DNA of 19,830 nucleotides from JBBQWZ01 sp043788745 (GTDB lineage Bacteria > Acidobacteriota > Terriglobia > Bryobacterales > Bryobacteraceae): NCBI GenBank assembly GCA_043788745.1, contig JAYVTO010000094.1:1-19830 (forward strand), read 5' to 3'. This document shows, in pieces, positions 1 to 8,280 of the stretch. Position 1 is the first letter of the stretch. Each line of letters begins with the position of its first letter. The position numbers and the translations under genes were made by a program. The notes below the pieces were generated by a model. That model was not told the origin of the DNA, ran no database searches, and was given only the letters and a program-made list of their open reading frames with translations.

Positions 1-58
1 CCCGGGGATATAGCGACGCCGGGTGCGCCGTTTTGATCCGAATCACGCGGTCAGAGCG

Positions 59-1342
59 CTAATGCGCAGCGGCGGCCAGTTCGCGCATTCCTGCGAGCAG
101 ATCGCCGTTTTCGTCGAAGGTCATCTCTTCGGGACCCGCAATAATTTCGAGCAACGGATCGGCTTCGATTTCGGAGCGCAGATTCTCGCTGACCTTGAGT
201 ACGGTGATATCGAGCGAATTGCGAATCCAGGCCCAAGTGATGTGCGCTGGATCGATACGGCCGACGGTCGTGTGGATTTTCTCCAGGCACTCACGGTCGG
301 ATGCGAAGTGGATCGGTGTACGGATACAGGCAGGCGTCGATGCAGTGAGCGAGTTGATCTGCGTTGGCGTCCAATCGATCTTCTCAAGAAGGCGGTTGTG
401 AATGATGTCGGCCATCCCGATGCCGACTCCGTTGCCGTAGGTGTTGTCGCTTAAGTCGCGCACAAAAATGCGATGGATCGTCGCGGCGGAGGGCCACGGA
501 TTGTACGCGCCGTTGACGCTGCGATTCACGATCTTGGTGTCCATGCCGGCACCCGAAATATTTTTGCCGATTTCGTCGACGATCAGGATGTCGGCTTCGG
601 CAACCGGGATGCGGCCCATCCAGCTCTTGGCGAGTTCGAGTAGTTCAAGTTCGCGCTCCTCCATGTGTTCGACCGGCACGGCGGTGAGTTGCGCGGTGTT
701 GTGATTGGCGTCTTCGAGAATCGCGAGTCCGCCGAGGATCTTGCCGGAACTGAGCACTTGGCGGCCGATGGTGCGAATTACGTGTTCGAGGCCGAGGCGA
801 TACGCGTAGGTGTGATAGCGCTGCGCTCCGGCGAATTTACCGAGGCCAATGGCCATCATCTTCATGAGACCGCTTTCAATCTTTCCTTCGAAATCGGTAT
901 GCCACTTGACGCGGCCCGCGAGGAAGACGCCATCGCTTTCAAAGGCGGCGCGGTCGAGAAACGCTTCGATCCCGTCGGGCGTTTTGCCAACGCTCACAAC
1001 GTCGAGTGAACTGAGCACGGGGCAGCCCATCGTCGCTTCCTGTATGCCGTAGTGCGCGAGCACGTCGGCCTGGCCTTCGGCGGATGCGGCGCCGTGGCTG
1101 CCCATAGCCGGAAAGATGAAGGGATGCGCGCCCACTTCTTTCCAGAAATCGACGATAGCGCGGGTGATGGTCGAGATGTTGGAGATACCACGCGATCCGA
1201 CGCCGATGGCGACACGCCCGCCGGGGTTGACGCGGGATGCGAATCCGGAGGCATGCAGTTCCTTGCGGACGGCGGCGGCGGGGTCAGTGATACGGCGATC
1301 GGGGAAGTTCTGGCGGACAGTGAGAAGGCGCGGAAACTGCAT
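59..1342 (-). CDS. LarA-like (DUF2088) lactate racemase domain protein
   Basis: The 427-aa product resembles the lactate racemase N-terminal domain family (DUF2088/LarA-like). Seen: a GSRGI motif at about residues 49-53, PAMGSHGA at 78-85, a VKWHTDF segment at 145-151 and ESGLMKMMAIGLGK at 156-169, all in the order found in this subfamily. Characterised LarA is a lactate racemase that uses a nickel-pincer cofactor. Members of this subgroup are usually annotated only as lactate racemase domain proteins, so the substrate is unknown. No signal peptide is visible, so it is probably cytoplasmic. The ATG at 1342 is followed at once by the typical N-terminus. An AGGAG lies 13 nt upstream, rather far for a ribosome binding site. 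It is last in a minus-strand series. The altronate dehydratase-like gene further upstream is also a hydroxy-acid enzyme, which may hint at sugar-acid use; that link is inference. Confidence 0.85.
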   Translation of the reverse strand: MQFPRLLTVRQNFPDRRITDPAAAVRKELHASGFASRVNPGGRVAIGVGSRGISNISTITRAIVDFWKEVGAHPFIFPAMGSHGAASAEGQADVLAHYGIQEATMGCPVLSSLDVVSVGKTPDGIEAFLDRAAFESDGVFLAGRVKWHTDFEGKIESGLMKMMAIGLGKFAGAQRYHTYAYRLGLEHVIRTIGRQVLSSGKILGGLAILEDANHNTAQLTAVPVEHMEERELELLELAKSWMGRIPVAEADILIVDEIGKNISGAGMDTKIVNRSVNGAYNPWPSAATIHRIFVRDLSDNTYGNGVGIGMADIIHNRLLEKIDWTPTQINSLTASTPACIRTPIHFASDRECLEKIHTTVGRIDPAHITWAWIRNSLDITVLKVSENLRSEIEADPLLEIIAGPEEMTFDENGDLLAGMRELAAAAH

Positions 1343-1474
1343 CTGAACAGTCTAACTCCTGGGGGCGCGACGCGTGAGCTTACTCCGCGCGACCTTGTCG
1401 GGATCGGGCGCGATTCGATGTCGGCACGGGACGCCTCGGCGATTGTTAGTCGTCGTAGTGGCCGAAGGTCCGAC

Positions 1475-2116
1475 TCAGGACTCTTGCCACTGACGCTCGA
1501 GCATGCGGGTGTATTCGCCGGAGGCGTAGATTTCGAAGACGAATCCGCGGCCGGCGATATCGGTGAACTGACCTTGGCTTTGCGAGCAGGCGAACAACTG
1601 ATCGGCGAAGCGGTAATAATGTCTGACGAATTCGTTCGACAGATCTTTGCGATGCGGAGCGTTGGCGAAGATGGCGTTGAGGCCGAGGGCGCGCGTGAAG
1701 ATGGATTTGTAGTCGGCGACACCCCACTTGCGGAGCTTGTCCTGGACCGAGGGCGGGGAATCCTGGACGAGGAGTGCGGCGAAACTTTGCGAGCGAATAC
1801 CGAGTTGGTTCAGATCGGGGTTGCGGTTGACGTACTCGATGCACTGGTCGATCCAGCGGGCGAGGTCTTTGCCGACATAGAAGAGCATGCGAATTTCGCA
1901 GAAGCGACCGTCGAGGAGGGTGATTTCGAGATCTTCACGGCTTTGCTCTCCGACGGGGAGGAGGCCCTGGAGCATGAGGCCCGCGCGAGAGCTTTCGACG
2001 AGTTTATCGGGTCCGCCGGAATCGGCAAACGGGTGCAGGATCAGCGGAGGCATGTCGTGTTTAGCGCCGATCGGCGCGCCGGAGGATGCGGAAGCGAGCG
2101 AAGAATTCTCAATCAT
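1475..2116 (-). CDS. hypothetical protein, 213 aa, unrecognised
   Basis: I do not recognise this family. The frame shows steady coding character and gives a soluble, mixed alpha/beta protein. There is no signal peptide or membrane segment, and the C-terminal half (RHYYRFADQLFACSQSQGQFTDIAGRG region) is rich in aromatics. I chose the ATG at 2116 (MIENSS...). An upstream in-frame ATG at 2209 would add 31 residues, but that stretch is low-complexity and contains a perfect 8-bp dyad (2173-2195) that looks like a leader or operator. Neither start has a strong Shine-Dalgarno. The gene lies between the M28 peptidase gene (138 bp upstream) and the LarA-like gene (132 bp downstream). These gaps suggest its own promoter rather than tight operon membership. 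Function cannot be inferred. Confidence 0.7.
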   Translation of the reverse strand: MIENSSLASASSGAPIGAKHDMPPLILHPFADSGGPDKLVESSRAGLMLQGLLPVGEQSREDLEITLLDGRFCEIRMLFYVGKDLARWIDQCIEYVNRNPDLNQLGIRSQSFAALLVQDSPPSVQDKLRKWGVADYKSIFTRALGLNAIFANAPHRKDLSNEFVRHYYRFADQLFACSQSQGQFTDIAGRGFVFEIYASGEYTRMLERQWQES

Positions 2117-2172
2117 GTAATATCCACGGGCAGCGGCCCGAAATCGCGGCACATGCGGCCAAACCTCGTTGA

Positions 2173-2195
2173 TTTCTGTCGAGGCCGGACAGAAA
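2173..2195. promoter_or_regulatory. 8-bp inverted repeat upstream of the 213-aa gene (candidate operator)
   Basis: TTTCTGTC (2173-2180) and GACAGAAA (2188-2195) are perfect reverse complements separated by 7 nt. The dyad lies 57 nt before the ATG at 2116. The arm and spacer lengths suit a dimeric repressor site or a small RNA hairpin. There is no U tract, so a terminator is unlikely. What binds it is unknown. Confidence 0.4.
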
Positions 2196-2214
2196 CGATC
2201 CCGCCGCATCGCCC

Positions 2215-2254
2215 GTTCTACTGCACAGAGCCTGCTAAGCCCAAGTATGTCAAA
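2215..2254 (-). promoter_or_regulatory. possible promoter (-35-like TTGACA) after the M28 stop
   Basis: On the minus strand a perfect TTGACA lies at 2253-2248, right after the stop codon of the peptidase gene. No good -10 hexamer sits at 16-18 bp; the best there is CTCTGT. It could drive the 213-aa gene. The evidence is the -35 match and the position only. Confidence 0.2.
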
Positions 2255-4063
2255 TCAACGGCGTTCGGTCAGTAGTACTTTCGCTTCAATCGTCTGGTCC
2301 CCTCGCAGGACCTTGACGAGTACTGTTTCTCCAGGTTTCTTTGTTCGAAGCAGGTAGGTAAAGTCCGTTAAGTTCTTCACTTCCTTGCCGTCGAACTCAA
2401 TCAAAATATCGCCCGGCTTCAGGCCGGCCTTTTGCGCCGGTGTTCCATCGCGCACATCGGCGAATCGTACGCCCTTCGGCGGCTCGTTGAAATCCGGGAT
2501 GCTTCCAAAGGCAGGCCCGTACCCACCACCACCCCCGGAACTGGACGCCGGCGCCTGCGGCCGGGGATCGACCACGCGAACAAACTCCGGCCGGTTTTCG
2601 CTGGACGCCAGCTTTGTGGCCAAATCCGCGACCAAATCCAGGACATGCGCCGCTCCAGTTGCATCGATCTTATCGGCCGTATCCGACGGTTTGTGATAGT
2701 CGCCGTGCAAGCCGGAAAAGAAAAAAAGCGTGGGTACGCGCTTGGTCGTGAACGACGTGTGGTCGCTCGATCCGTAGCCGCCTTGCTCGGAGAGATCGAG
2801 CCGCAGACCGTGGGTGTCTTTTGTGCCGTCCAGCAGCGCCTTGAATGTGGATCCGGTGCCCGAACCGCTCAAAAACACGCGGTTGTCGCGGATGCGCCCG
2901 ATCATATCCATGTTGACCATGGTCACGGCCTTGTCCAAAGGCTTCAGTGGATTCGCCACGTAGTAGGAACTGCCGAGCAGTCCCAGTTCTTCGCCCGCGA
3001 AGGTCAAAAACAGAATGCCGCGTTTCTGTTTCGGCTGGAGCCCGAACCATTTTGCGAGCTCAATGACGCCCGACGTGCCCGATGCATTGTCGTCGGCGCC
3101 GTGATGCACCTGCCCGATCTGCGACGGCGCGAGCGAATGGTTATCGCCCAAGCCCAAATGATCGTAGTGCGCTCCGATGACGACGTACTCGTCGGTGTCG
3201 CCGGGCAGATAGCCGGCGACATTGTGCGCGGTCTTCGTGATTCGCGCGAGATCGGTCGCGATGTGCGCTTCGATGGACAGCGCAAACGATCGCGGCTGAA
3301 GGTCCTTGTCGATGCCTTCGGCGGCCGCTCGCAGATCCTTCCCAGCGTCCTTCAGCCAGGCTTCGGCGACCGACGCCTTCACCTGAACAAAGGGCATGCC
3401 GGCATTGGCGGGGCCGGCGGTTTTCGTGAAATCGTCGAGGCCTTCCTGTCCGCTTGGGTGCTGGTGGAGATCGTTCACCAGAATGATGGCGCGCGCGCCA
3501 TGGATGCGGGCGTTGGTCGCCTTCGAGATGAACTGCGAATGCAAGGTCAGCGTCTTGCCGTCGAACTTCGACTTCTCGTCGAACTCCTGCGGCTCATGGC
3601 GCAACACGAGCACGATCTTGTCCTTGGTATCGATGCCGGCGTAGTCGTCGTAGCCGAGCTCGGGCGCGGTGATTCCGTAGCCCACGAAGACGACTTGGCC
3701 GGAAGCTTTGCCGGCTTCGGAGAATCCGTACGGCAGAAAATCGGCGGCGGTCTTTAGCTGCGTGCGCTTCCCGTTGCTTCCTGTGACCTCAAGGAGATTG
3801 CCTTTGCCGAGCCGCGCGCTCACCGTCACCGGAAACGCTTGCAGCCATGCCCCGCCTGCGCCCGCTGGCTTTAGGCCGGCCTTGCGGAATTCGCCCGCGA
3901 TGTACTTTGCGGCCTTCTCCAGTTCCGGCGTGCCAGTCGCGCGGCCCTTGAGGGCATCCGACGCGAGGTACTTGACGTTGTTGAGATACGACTCAGGCTT
4001 GATCTCGGCGGCGTTGGCGGCCAAGGCAGCCGAGAGAATGAGAAACGCAATTCGATGGGTCAT
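2255..4063 (-). CDS. secreted M28 family zinc peptidase with PA and PDZ domains
   Basis: 602 aa. An N-terminal signal peptide is visible (hydrophobic FLILSAALAANA, likely cleavage near residue 19), so the enzyme acts in the periplasm or outside the cell. A PA-like insert spans roughly residues 120-260. The M28 aminopeptidase core follows, with all expected metal and catalytic residues: H299 in GAHYDH, D324 in GADDNASG, the E358-E359 pair in AGEELGLLGS, D386 in NMDMIG and H457 in HGDYHKPSDT. A Gly/Ser/Pro-rich linker (about 500-520) leads to a C-terminal PDZ domain (about 525-600), with the usual AQKAGLKPGDILIEFDGKEV pattern. M28 enzymes are di-zinc exopeptidases that trim N-terminal residues; specificity cannot be read here. 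It starts 6 bp after the DsbA-like gene, so the two are probably co-transcribed and both exported. Confidence 0.93.
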   Translation of the reverse strand: MTHRIAFLILSAALAANAAEIKPESYLNNVKYLASDALKGRATGTPELEKAAKYIAGEFRKAGLKPAGAGGAWLQAFPVTVSARLGKGNLLEVTGSNGKRTQLKTAADFLPYGFSEAGKASGQVVFVGYGITAPELGYDDYAGIDTKDKIVLVLRHEPQEFDEKSKFDGKTLTLHSQFISKATNARIHGARAIILVNDLHQHPSGQEGLDDFTKTAGPANAGMPFVQVKASVAEAWLKDAGKDLRAAAEGIDKDLQPRSFALSIEAHIATDLARITKTAHNVAGYLPGDTDEYVVIGAHYDHLGLGDNHSLAPSQIGQVHHGADDNASGTSGVIELAKWFGLQPKQKRGILFLTFAGEELGLLGSSYYVANPLKPLDKAVTMVNMDMIGRIRDNRVFLSGSGTGSTFKALLDGTKDTHGLRLDLSEQGGYGSSDHTSFTTKRVPTLFFFSGLHGDYHKPSDTADKIDATGAAHVLDLVADLATKLASSENRPEFVRVVDPRPQAPASSSGGGGGYGPAFGSIPDFNEPPKGVRFADVRDGTPAQKAGLKPGDILIEFDGKEVKNLTDFTYLLRTKKPGETVLVKVLRGDQTIEAKVLLTERR

Positions 4064-4069
4064 TGCGCG

Positions 4070-5044
4070 TTATTGTTTGCCGGGCAGCAACGATGGAATC
4101 TTCACCTCACAGCATTTTTCGCCGGCGTCGGGATGCGCTTTCTGATACTCGATCTCGATATCGATCAACTGCTTCATGCTCTGCCACGGGATGCTGCCGG
4201 TAAGACGCCGTCCGTTCAGGAAGATGGTCGGGGTCGCGTCCACCTGCAGCGACTTGCCTTGCGCGACGGACTGGTTCACTTCGTTTTCCGTCGACTTGTT
4301 GTCGACGCAGCGGCCGAGCGCGAGCGCATCCATTTTCTTTTCGGTCGCGAATTCGGCAATTTTCTGTTTTACGTTGCCGGCGTTGATGTCGCCTTGGCGG
4401 GCGAACATCCAATCGTGATACTCCCAGAACATCGCCGGATTCGCGCGGAACACACAGCGTCCGCCGATGGCCGCCGTGCGCGCCCAATCGTGGATCGCGT
4501 CGAGCGGAAAATCGCGGAAGTAAACGCGCACTTTGTCGGCGTATTCCTTGCTCACGTTTTCGCGAATCACTTTTGCTTCTTCCTTGCAGAGCGGGCACTG
4601 GAAATCGCTGAACACGACCATGACGACAGGCGCTCCGGGAGCGCCGAAGCTGGGCTGAAGGTCGACCTTCAACTTGTCAAGATCGTCCTGAAACGGACTC
4701 TTACCAAGGTCGTGCACGGAGCCGCGGAACAGCTTCTGGCCGTTCTTCGTCACGAAGTAGGTGCGATCCTGCGAGGCTTGCCCGTAGACGAGATGCACGG
4801 TGACTTCAAACAGCTCGGGCGTCGGGCCGGGCTTCGGATCTTCGACGGTCACGTTGACGGCCGGAACGATCAGGTCGAGATGGCGCAAATAGGCCTCGAG
4901 CTTCGTTTTGTCGAGTGGCGCGGCCGCCTTTGCCGGAGCAGCCGCTTTCGCGGCGGCGGGCTTGGGAGGCGCCGTTTGTGCGGACACCGTCGATAGAGCC
5001 AGCGTCGCGAGGATCGTCGACGCCGTGAGCATTCTTTTGAACAT
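4070..5044 (-). CDS. exported DsbA-like thioredoxin-fold oxidoreductase
   Basis: 324 aa. Signal peptide at residues 1-22 (MFKRMLTAST...ALSTVSAQ), then an Ala/Lys/Pro-rich linker (about 25-43) that probably tethers or spaces the domain. The DsbA-type thioredoxin domain occupies the C-terminal two thirds: the active site is CPLC at residues 150-153 in VVFSDFQCPLCKEE, and the cis-proline loop is TPTIFLNG at 271-278. Such proteins oxidise, isomerise or reduce disulfides in exported proteins; the direction cannot be told here. I chose the ATG at 5044 rather than an in-frame start at 5074 because GGGAAGGAA sits about 6 nt upstream of it and the signal peptide begins there. The 6-bp spacing to the M28 peptidase gene suggests an envelope-protein operon. 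A C-terminal CC pair at 311-312 is unusual. Confidence 0.92.
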   Translation of the reverse strand: MFKRMLTASTILATLALSTVSAQTAPPKPAAAKAAAPAKAAAPLDKTKLEAYLRHLDLIVPAVNVTVEDPKPGPTPELFEVTVHLVYGQASQDRTYFVTKNGQKLFRGSVHDLGKSPFQDDLDKLKVDLQPSFGAPGAPVVMVVFSDFQCPLCKEEAKVIRENVSKEYADKVRVYFRDFPLDAIHDWARTAAIGGRCVFRANPAMFWEYHDWMFARQGDINAGNVKQKIAEFATEKKMDALALGRCVDNKSTENEVNQSVAQGKSLQVDATPTIFLNGRRLTGSIPWQSMKQLIDIEIEYQKAHPDAGEKCCEVKIPSLLPGKQ

Positions 5045-5121
5045 GCAATTCCTTCCCGAACTTGTTTGCACCAACTTCGAGGTTTACCCCGAACTGATAT
5101 GACGTTGCCGCGCGCGAGGGG

Positions 5122-6669
5122 TTAGAGAACCGGCCCGATTCGCCAGGGAACAAACTCCTGATGGCCCAGCCGCTCACTGCACGTGCGCTCGCCCGACGCC
5201 GCGCGCAACACGATTTCGAAGATCTCGCGACCGACTTCCTCGACGCTCGCGTCGCCGTCGGCAATTCTACCTGCGTTGCTATCCATATTATCCTGCATAC
5301 GCCGATACGTCGTCGAATTGGTCGAAATCTTGATGACGGGCACGGTGGGGAAGCCGATTGCCGAGCCGCGTCCGGTTGTGAACGCAATGAGGTTGACGCC
5401 GCCCGCCGCGAGTCCGGTGAGCGAAACCGGATCGTAGCCCGGTGTGTTCATGAAAACGAACCCGGGCGCGGTGATCCGTCCGGCGTAGTCCACCACTTCG
5501 TTGAGCGTTGAGGTTCCGGCCTTCGCGATGGCGCCGAGCGATTTTTCGAGAATTGTCGTCAGGCCGCCTTCTTTGTTGCCGGGTGACGGATTATCGTTGA
5601 AACTGCCGCCCCACTTGGTGAGGTAGGCCTTGTAGTTGCGCACGTGCTTCAGAAGAGTTTCGGCGACTTCGCGATTGCGGGCGCGCTTGACCAGCAGGTG
5701 CTCGGCGCCGAAGATCTCGGTGGTTTCGGCGAGCACGGCGGAAGCGCCGAGTTCGGCGAGCAGGTCGGAGCAGTAGCCCAGGGCCGGATTCGCCGTGATT
5801 CCGGAAAACGAATCCGAGCCGCCGCAGTTCAGCCCCAGAACGATTTTGCTGGCTGGCGTTTCGACGCGATGTTCGCTGGCGGCGCGGTCGATCATCCTGG
5901 CGATCTCGCGACGCGCGGCCTCGACGGTTGCCGTCGTGCCTCCGGAAGTTTGGAGCGTCATGCCAACGATGCGGTCGGCTCGCGGGGCTTCTCCCGCAGC
6001 AAGACCTAAGTAGTGATCGATCTGATTGACTTCGCAACCGAGGCCGAGAATGATCGCGGCGGACACGTTCGGGTGATCGAGCACACCCCAGAGCGTGCGC
6101 TGTAGTTGATCGGTGTCGGGTCCGAAGGAATGGCCGCAGCCTTCGCCGTGCGGAAACGCGACGATGCCGTCGACGTTGGGCGGAAGCGCTTTGTGGTCGT
6201 AGGTGGCGGCGATCAACTCCGCCGTGTGCGCAGCGCAATTCGAGGCGGCGACGACGGCGATGTAGTTGCGCGTGCCGACGCGGCCGTCGCCGCGCGGATA
6301 GCCGAGAAAGGTTCGTGTGTTGACGGGCGCGGCGGCGATTGGCCTCTCCGCATGCGGAAAGTCGTAGTCGAAGACTTGCTCTTCGAACTCGATGTTGTGC
6401 GTGTGCAGGTGGTCGCCGGGGTTGAGTGCAACGCGCGCGCGCCCGATCACTTCGCCGTAGCGCACGACATGTTCGCCTTGCGCAATCGGCTTCAGCGCGA
6501 TCTTGTGGCCCATACCGATTGCCGAGCGCGTGCGCAGACGATGGCCGTCCAGTTCGATCTCCTGGCCTTCGGGCAGGGGCACGCGCGCGATCGCGACGTT
6601 GTCATGTTTGGTCAACAGAATCGCCGCGCGGTCGCGCGTGGGGGGCAGGGAAATGTCAATTAGACTCAT
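5122..6669 (-). CDS. UxaA family altronate/galactarate dehydratase-like hydrolase
   Basis: 515 aa, the normal length for a full UxaA-type protein. The N-terminal SAF-like domain covers about residues 10-95 (MGHKIALKPIAQGEHVVRYG at 53-72, GDHLHTHN at 85-92). The C-terminal catalytic region begins with FLGYPRGDGRVGTRNY (121-136) and contains the Cys/Gly motifs PHGEGCGHSFG (173-183), GLGCEVNQ (209-216) and GLNCGGSDSFSG. The family includes altronate and galactarate dehydratases, which remove water from sugar acids to give 2-keto-3-deoxy acids and usually need iron or another divalent metal. The exact substrate is not decided by sequence. The start ATG overlaps the stop of the HIT-like gene (ATGA at 6669-6666), showing translational coupling. 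No other uronate genes are in the window. Confidence 0.9.
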   Translation of the reverse strand: MSLIDISLPPTRDRAAILLTKHDNVAIARVPLPEGQEIELDGHRLRTRSAIGMGHKIALKPIAQGEHVVRYGEVIGRARVALNPGDHLHTHNIEFEEQVFDYDFPHAERPIAAAPVNTRTFLGYPRGDGRVGTRNYIAVVAASNCAAHTAELIAATYDHKALPPNVDGIVAFPHGEGCGHSFGPDTDQLQRTLWGVLDHPNVSAAIILGLGCEVNQIDHYLGLAAGEAPRADRIVGMTLQTSGGTTATVEAARREIARMIDRAASEHRVETPASKIVLGLNCGGSDSFSGITANPALGYCSDLLAELGASAVLAETTEIFGAEHLLVKRARNREVAETLLKHVRNYKAYLTKWGGSFNDNPSPGNKEGGLTTILEKSLGAIAKAGTSTLNEVVDYAGRITAPGFVFMNTPGYDPVSLTGLAAGGVNLIAFTTGRGSAIGFPTVPVIKISTNSTTYRRMQDNMDSNAGRIADGDASVEEVGREIFEIVLRAASGERTCSERLGHQEFVPWRIGPVL

Positions 6670-7226
6670 CGCAGTAGCACCGTTTCTGTCACCTGCTCAC
6701 CCAGGTGAACGTGGAGGAATTGTTTACCGTCGTTCGTGACGGGATGAATCCAGATGCCGCTTTCGGCTGGCAGCGGAATCTGGTCGGGTAAGGCAACCGT
6801 GACGAAGTTGGGGACTTCAACGCCTTCGAGCAGCCGCCCGATGTGGACGTGCATGTGGCACTGCGTGCGCACGCGCTGGCCGTTCATCGCGATCGCCCAG
6901 CGCTCGCCCCACTCGCTTTTCGCCTTGTCGATTGCGATCGTCCAGAGAGTGTTGCGCTGTTCGGCGGTCAGTTCTTCGAGACGGTGCGGGCCCGCGCCGT
7001 GCGCGCGCGGCAACGCGAGCCAGCGATTCGCTTTGCGCGGATTGATGTCTCGGACCAAGATGACTGGCTCGTTCGAGGCATGCTTCTCGACCTCGGTGCA
7101 CAAGCTGCACTCGCGGGATTTCAACGTCTCAGGCAGCGAGGCGTTGCATCTGCAATCGAGTTGGGCGAAGGCCGCGAGGGGAAGGAGCGCCACTACGAGA
7201 ACGCGCCATGCGTCGAGCCGAGTCAC
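6666..7226 (-). CDS. exported HIT-superfamily, CDP-diacylglycerol pyrophosphatase-like protein
   Basis: 186 aa from a GTG at 7226. This start gives a clean signal peptide (MTRLDAWRVLVVALLPLAAFAQ). The same frame stays open upstream to 7562, so a longer product is formally possible, but the extension looks like a gene relic. The mature region has two Cys pairs (C25/C27 and C40/C43), then DINPRKANRWLALP (60-73), an LTAEQRNTLW helix, and the key HIT-type motif RTQCHMHVHIG at 120-130. This order matches the Cdh (CDP-diacylglycerol pyrophosphatase) branch, which cleaves CDP-diacylglycerol to CMP and phosphatidate. The exported location and Cys pairs make the true substrate uncertain. No strong ribosome binding site is seen. 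Its stop overlaps the UxaA start. Confidence 0.78.
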   Translation of the reverse strand: MTRLDAWRVLVVALLPLAAFAQLDCRCNASLPETLKSRECSLCTEVEKHASNEPVILVRDINPRKANRWLALPRAHGAGPHRLEELTAEQRNTLWTIAIDKAKSEWGERWAIAMNGQRVRTQCHMHVHIGRLLEGVEVPNFVTVALPDQIPLPAESGIWIHPVTNDGKQFLHVHLGEQVTETVLLR

Positions 7227-7331
7227 GACATTAGTATAACGGGCGAGGTTCGCCACGCCGTTCCATCTGAAAGCGAAATCGGCCACGGTGCGGTTGTGTA
7301 TCGGTTGCTCTCCGCAAGGAAAAGAGCTTGC

Positions 7332-7535
7332 GTTCCGCAACGGATGCGGTAACTCGAAGGTACGAGGGTCGAACTCCAACCCGAGACAGAACGACTGGTG
7401 CAGGAAGAAATCAGCAACGGCCATGTTCACTCGATCGATGAACTGATCGTGTTCGGTGTACGTGCCTTGCGGGAGAAGCACCACTAAGCTCAACCCGGCA
7501 CAGAAATGCCGAGCCCAAGCCGCCGCGCCCCGTCG
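7332..7535 (-). pseudogene. relic of a TAP-like alpha/beta hydrolase C-terminus
   Basis: The gap between the nitrilase and HIT-like genes is open on the minus strand and its translation looks like protein, not spacer. It reads AAAWARHF, then LSLVVLLPQGTYTEHDQFIDR, VNMAVADFFLHQS, GLEFD, and ends ELPHPLR. That is the order seen at the C-terminus of TAP-like (tripeptidyl-aminopeptidase, S33) hydrolases: a strand ending in the loop with the catalytic His, the (C)IDR helix, ADFL, then LD...PPF. The position of the catalytic His is Tyr here (GTYTEH, where GTHT or similar is expected), and the N-terminal nucleophile domain is absent. The relic begins right after the nitrilase stop. I infer a truncated pseudogene; the resemblance is by eye only. 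Confidence 0.4.
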
Positions 7536-7536
7536 A

Positions 7537-8274
7537 TCAAATAGCGAGAACGACTCGGCCACTCCAGACGCCGTGTCGCTTCGCGCCGACCACTAAAGCC
7601 TCTTCCGTACCCGCGCTTGCCGCGACAGCGCCCGCCTCCGACCAGATTGTGCTGCGGCCGGCGGAGATGTAGCCTCCGCTTTCACCGCTGTAGTTCGCGA
7701 GCAGCACAGCCATGTTGTGTTGGCGCGCGTAGCCGCTGAGCAGCGGCTCCTTGCGCGCGGAGTCTCCGGCGTCGAGTAGCGCGCCTGCTGCATAAACGTT
7801 CGCACCGCGGCCAGCCGCGTTCGCTGCGTGTTCCGCATGCGAAATATCGGCGCAGATTGCGAAGCCGATGGAGGCGTCGCCGATCTGGAGCAACGGACCA
7901 CCCAGCCCAGGTGAAAACACATGGAACTCGCTCGAATGCACATGGACTTTGGTGTGAACGAGCACCGAGCCATCGGGTCGGAAGATCAGCGCTCCGATGT
8001 GTAGATCGCCATGCTCGCCCGCCACCGGAGCGCCCGCGACAATCGTCATCGCCGCTTGTTCCGCCAAATGGCGAAGCGGATCTAACTTCTCATCATCCGG
8101 ATAAAGCACATGCGACCGGGCGAGGTCGAGTTCGTAGCCCGTCAACGACAATTCCGGAAACACCAGTAACTCGACGCCGTGCCCGGCGGCCAACAGGCCG
8201 AAGAGCACGTGGTGCTGCACGTTCGCCGCGATGTTCCCGCCGATCGACTTCGATTGTGCAGCAGCTAGGATCAC
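7537..8274 (-). CDS. carbon-nitrogen hydrolase (nitrilase superfamily)
   Basis: 245 aa from a GTG at 8274. The Glu-Lys-Cys triad of the nitrilase superfamily is present: E41 in LLVFPELSLTGYE, K109 in VHTKVHVHSSE and C141 in IGFAICADISH. The length fits a compact member. Such enzymes hydrolyse amides or nitriles, or condense amines, through a Cys thioester; the substrate is not readable here. No signal peptide, so cytoplasmic. It lies 6 bp after the O-methyltransferase stop, so the two are almost certainly co-transcribed, perhaps acting on the same small molecule (inference). A weak AGG precedes the start. The GTG gives a normal N-terminus (MILAAAQSKSIGGN) with nothing missing. Confidence 0.88.
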   Translation of the reverse strand: MILAAAQSKSIGGNIAANVQHHVLFGLLAAGHGVELLVFPELSLTGYELDLARSHVLYPDDEKLDPLRHLAEQAAMTIVAGAPVAGEHGDLHIGALIFRPDGSVLVHTKVHVHSSEFHVFSPGLGGPLLQIGDASIGFAICADISHAEHAANAAGRGANVYAAGALLDAGDSARKEPLLSGYARQHNMAVLLANYSGESGGYISAGRSTIWSEAGAVAASAGTEEALVVGAKRHGVWSGRVVLAI

Positions 8275-8280
8275 ACTTGC

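Noticed and set aside
1..58. Left edge after the LarA-like stop
   Set aside because: Too short to judge; no clear terminator or gene.
1343..1474. The 132-bp gap between the 213-aa gene and the LarA-like gene
   Set aside because: Checked for an RNA gene, terminator or small ORF; nothing convincing was seen.
1052..2275. A 407-codon plus-strand open frame
   Set aside because: It is antisense to the LarA-like and 213-aa genes, shows no domain motif, and is a GC-bias mirror frame.
2432..3757. A 441-codon plus-strand open frame
   Set aside because: It lies wholly antisense to the M28 peptidase gene, whose active-site motifs are clear; the mirror translation is Arg/Val-rich without features.
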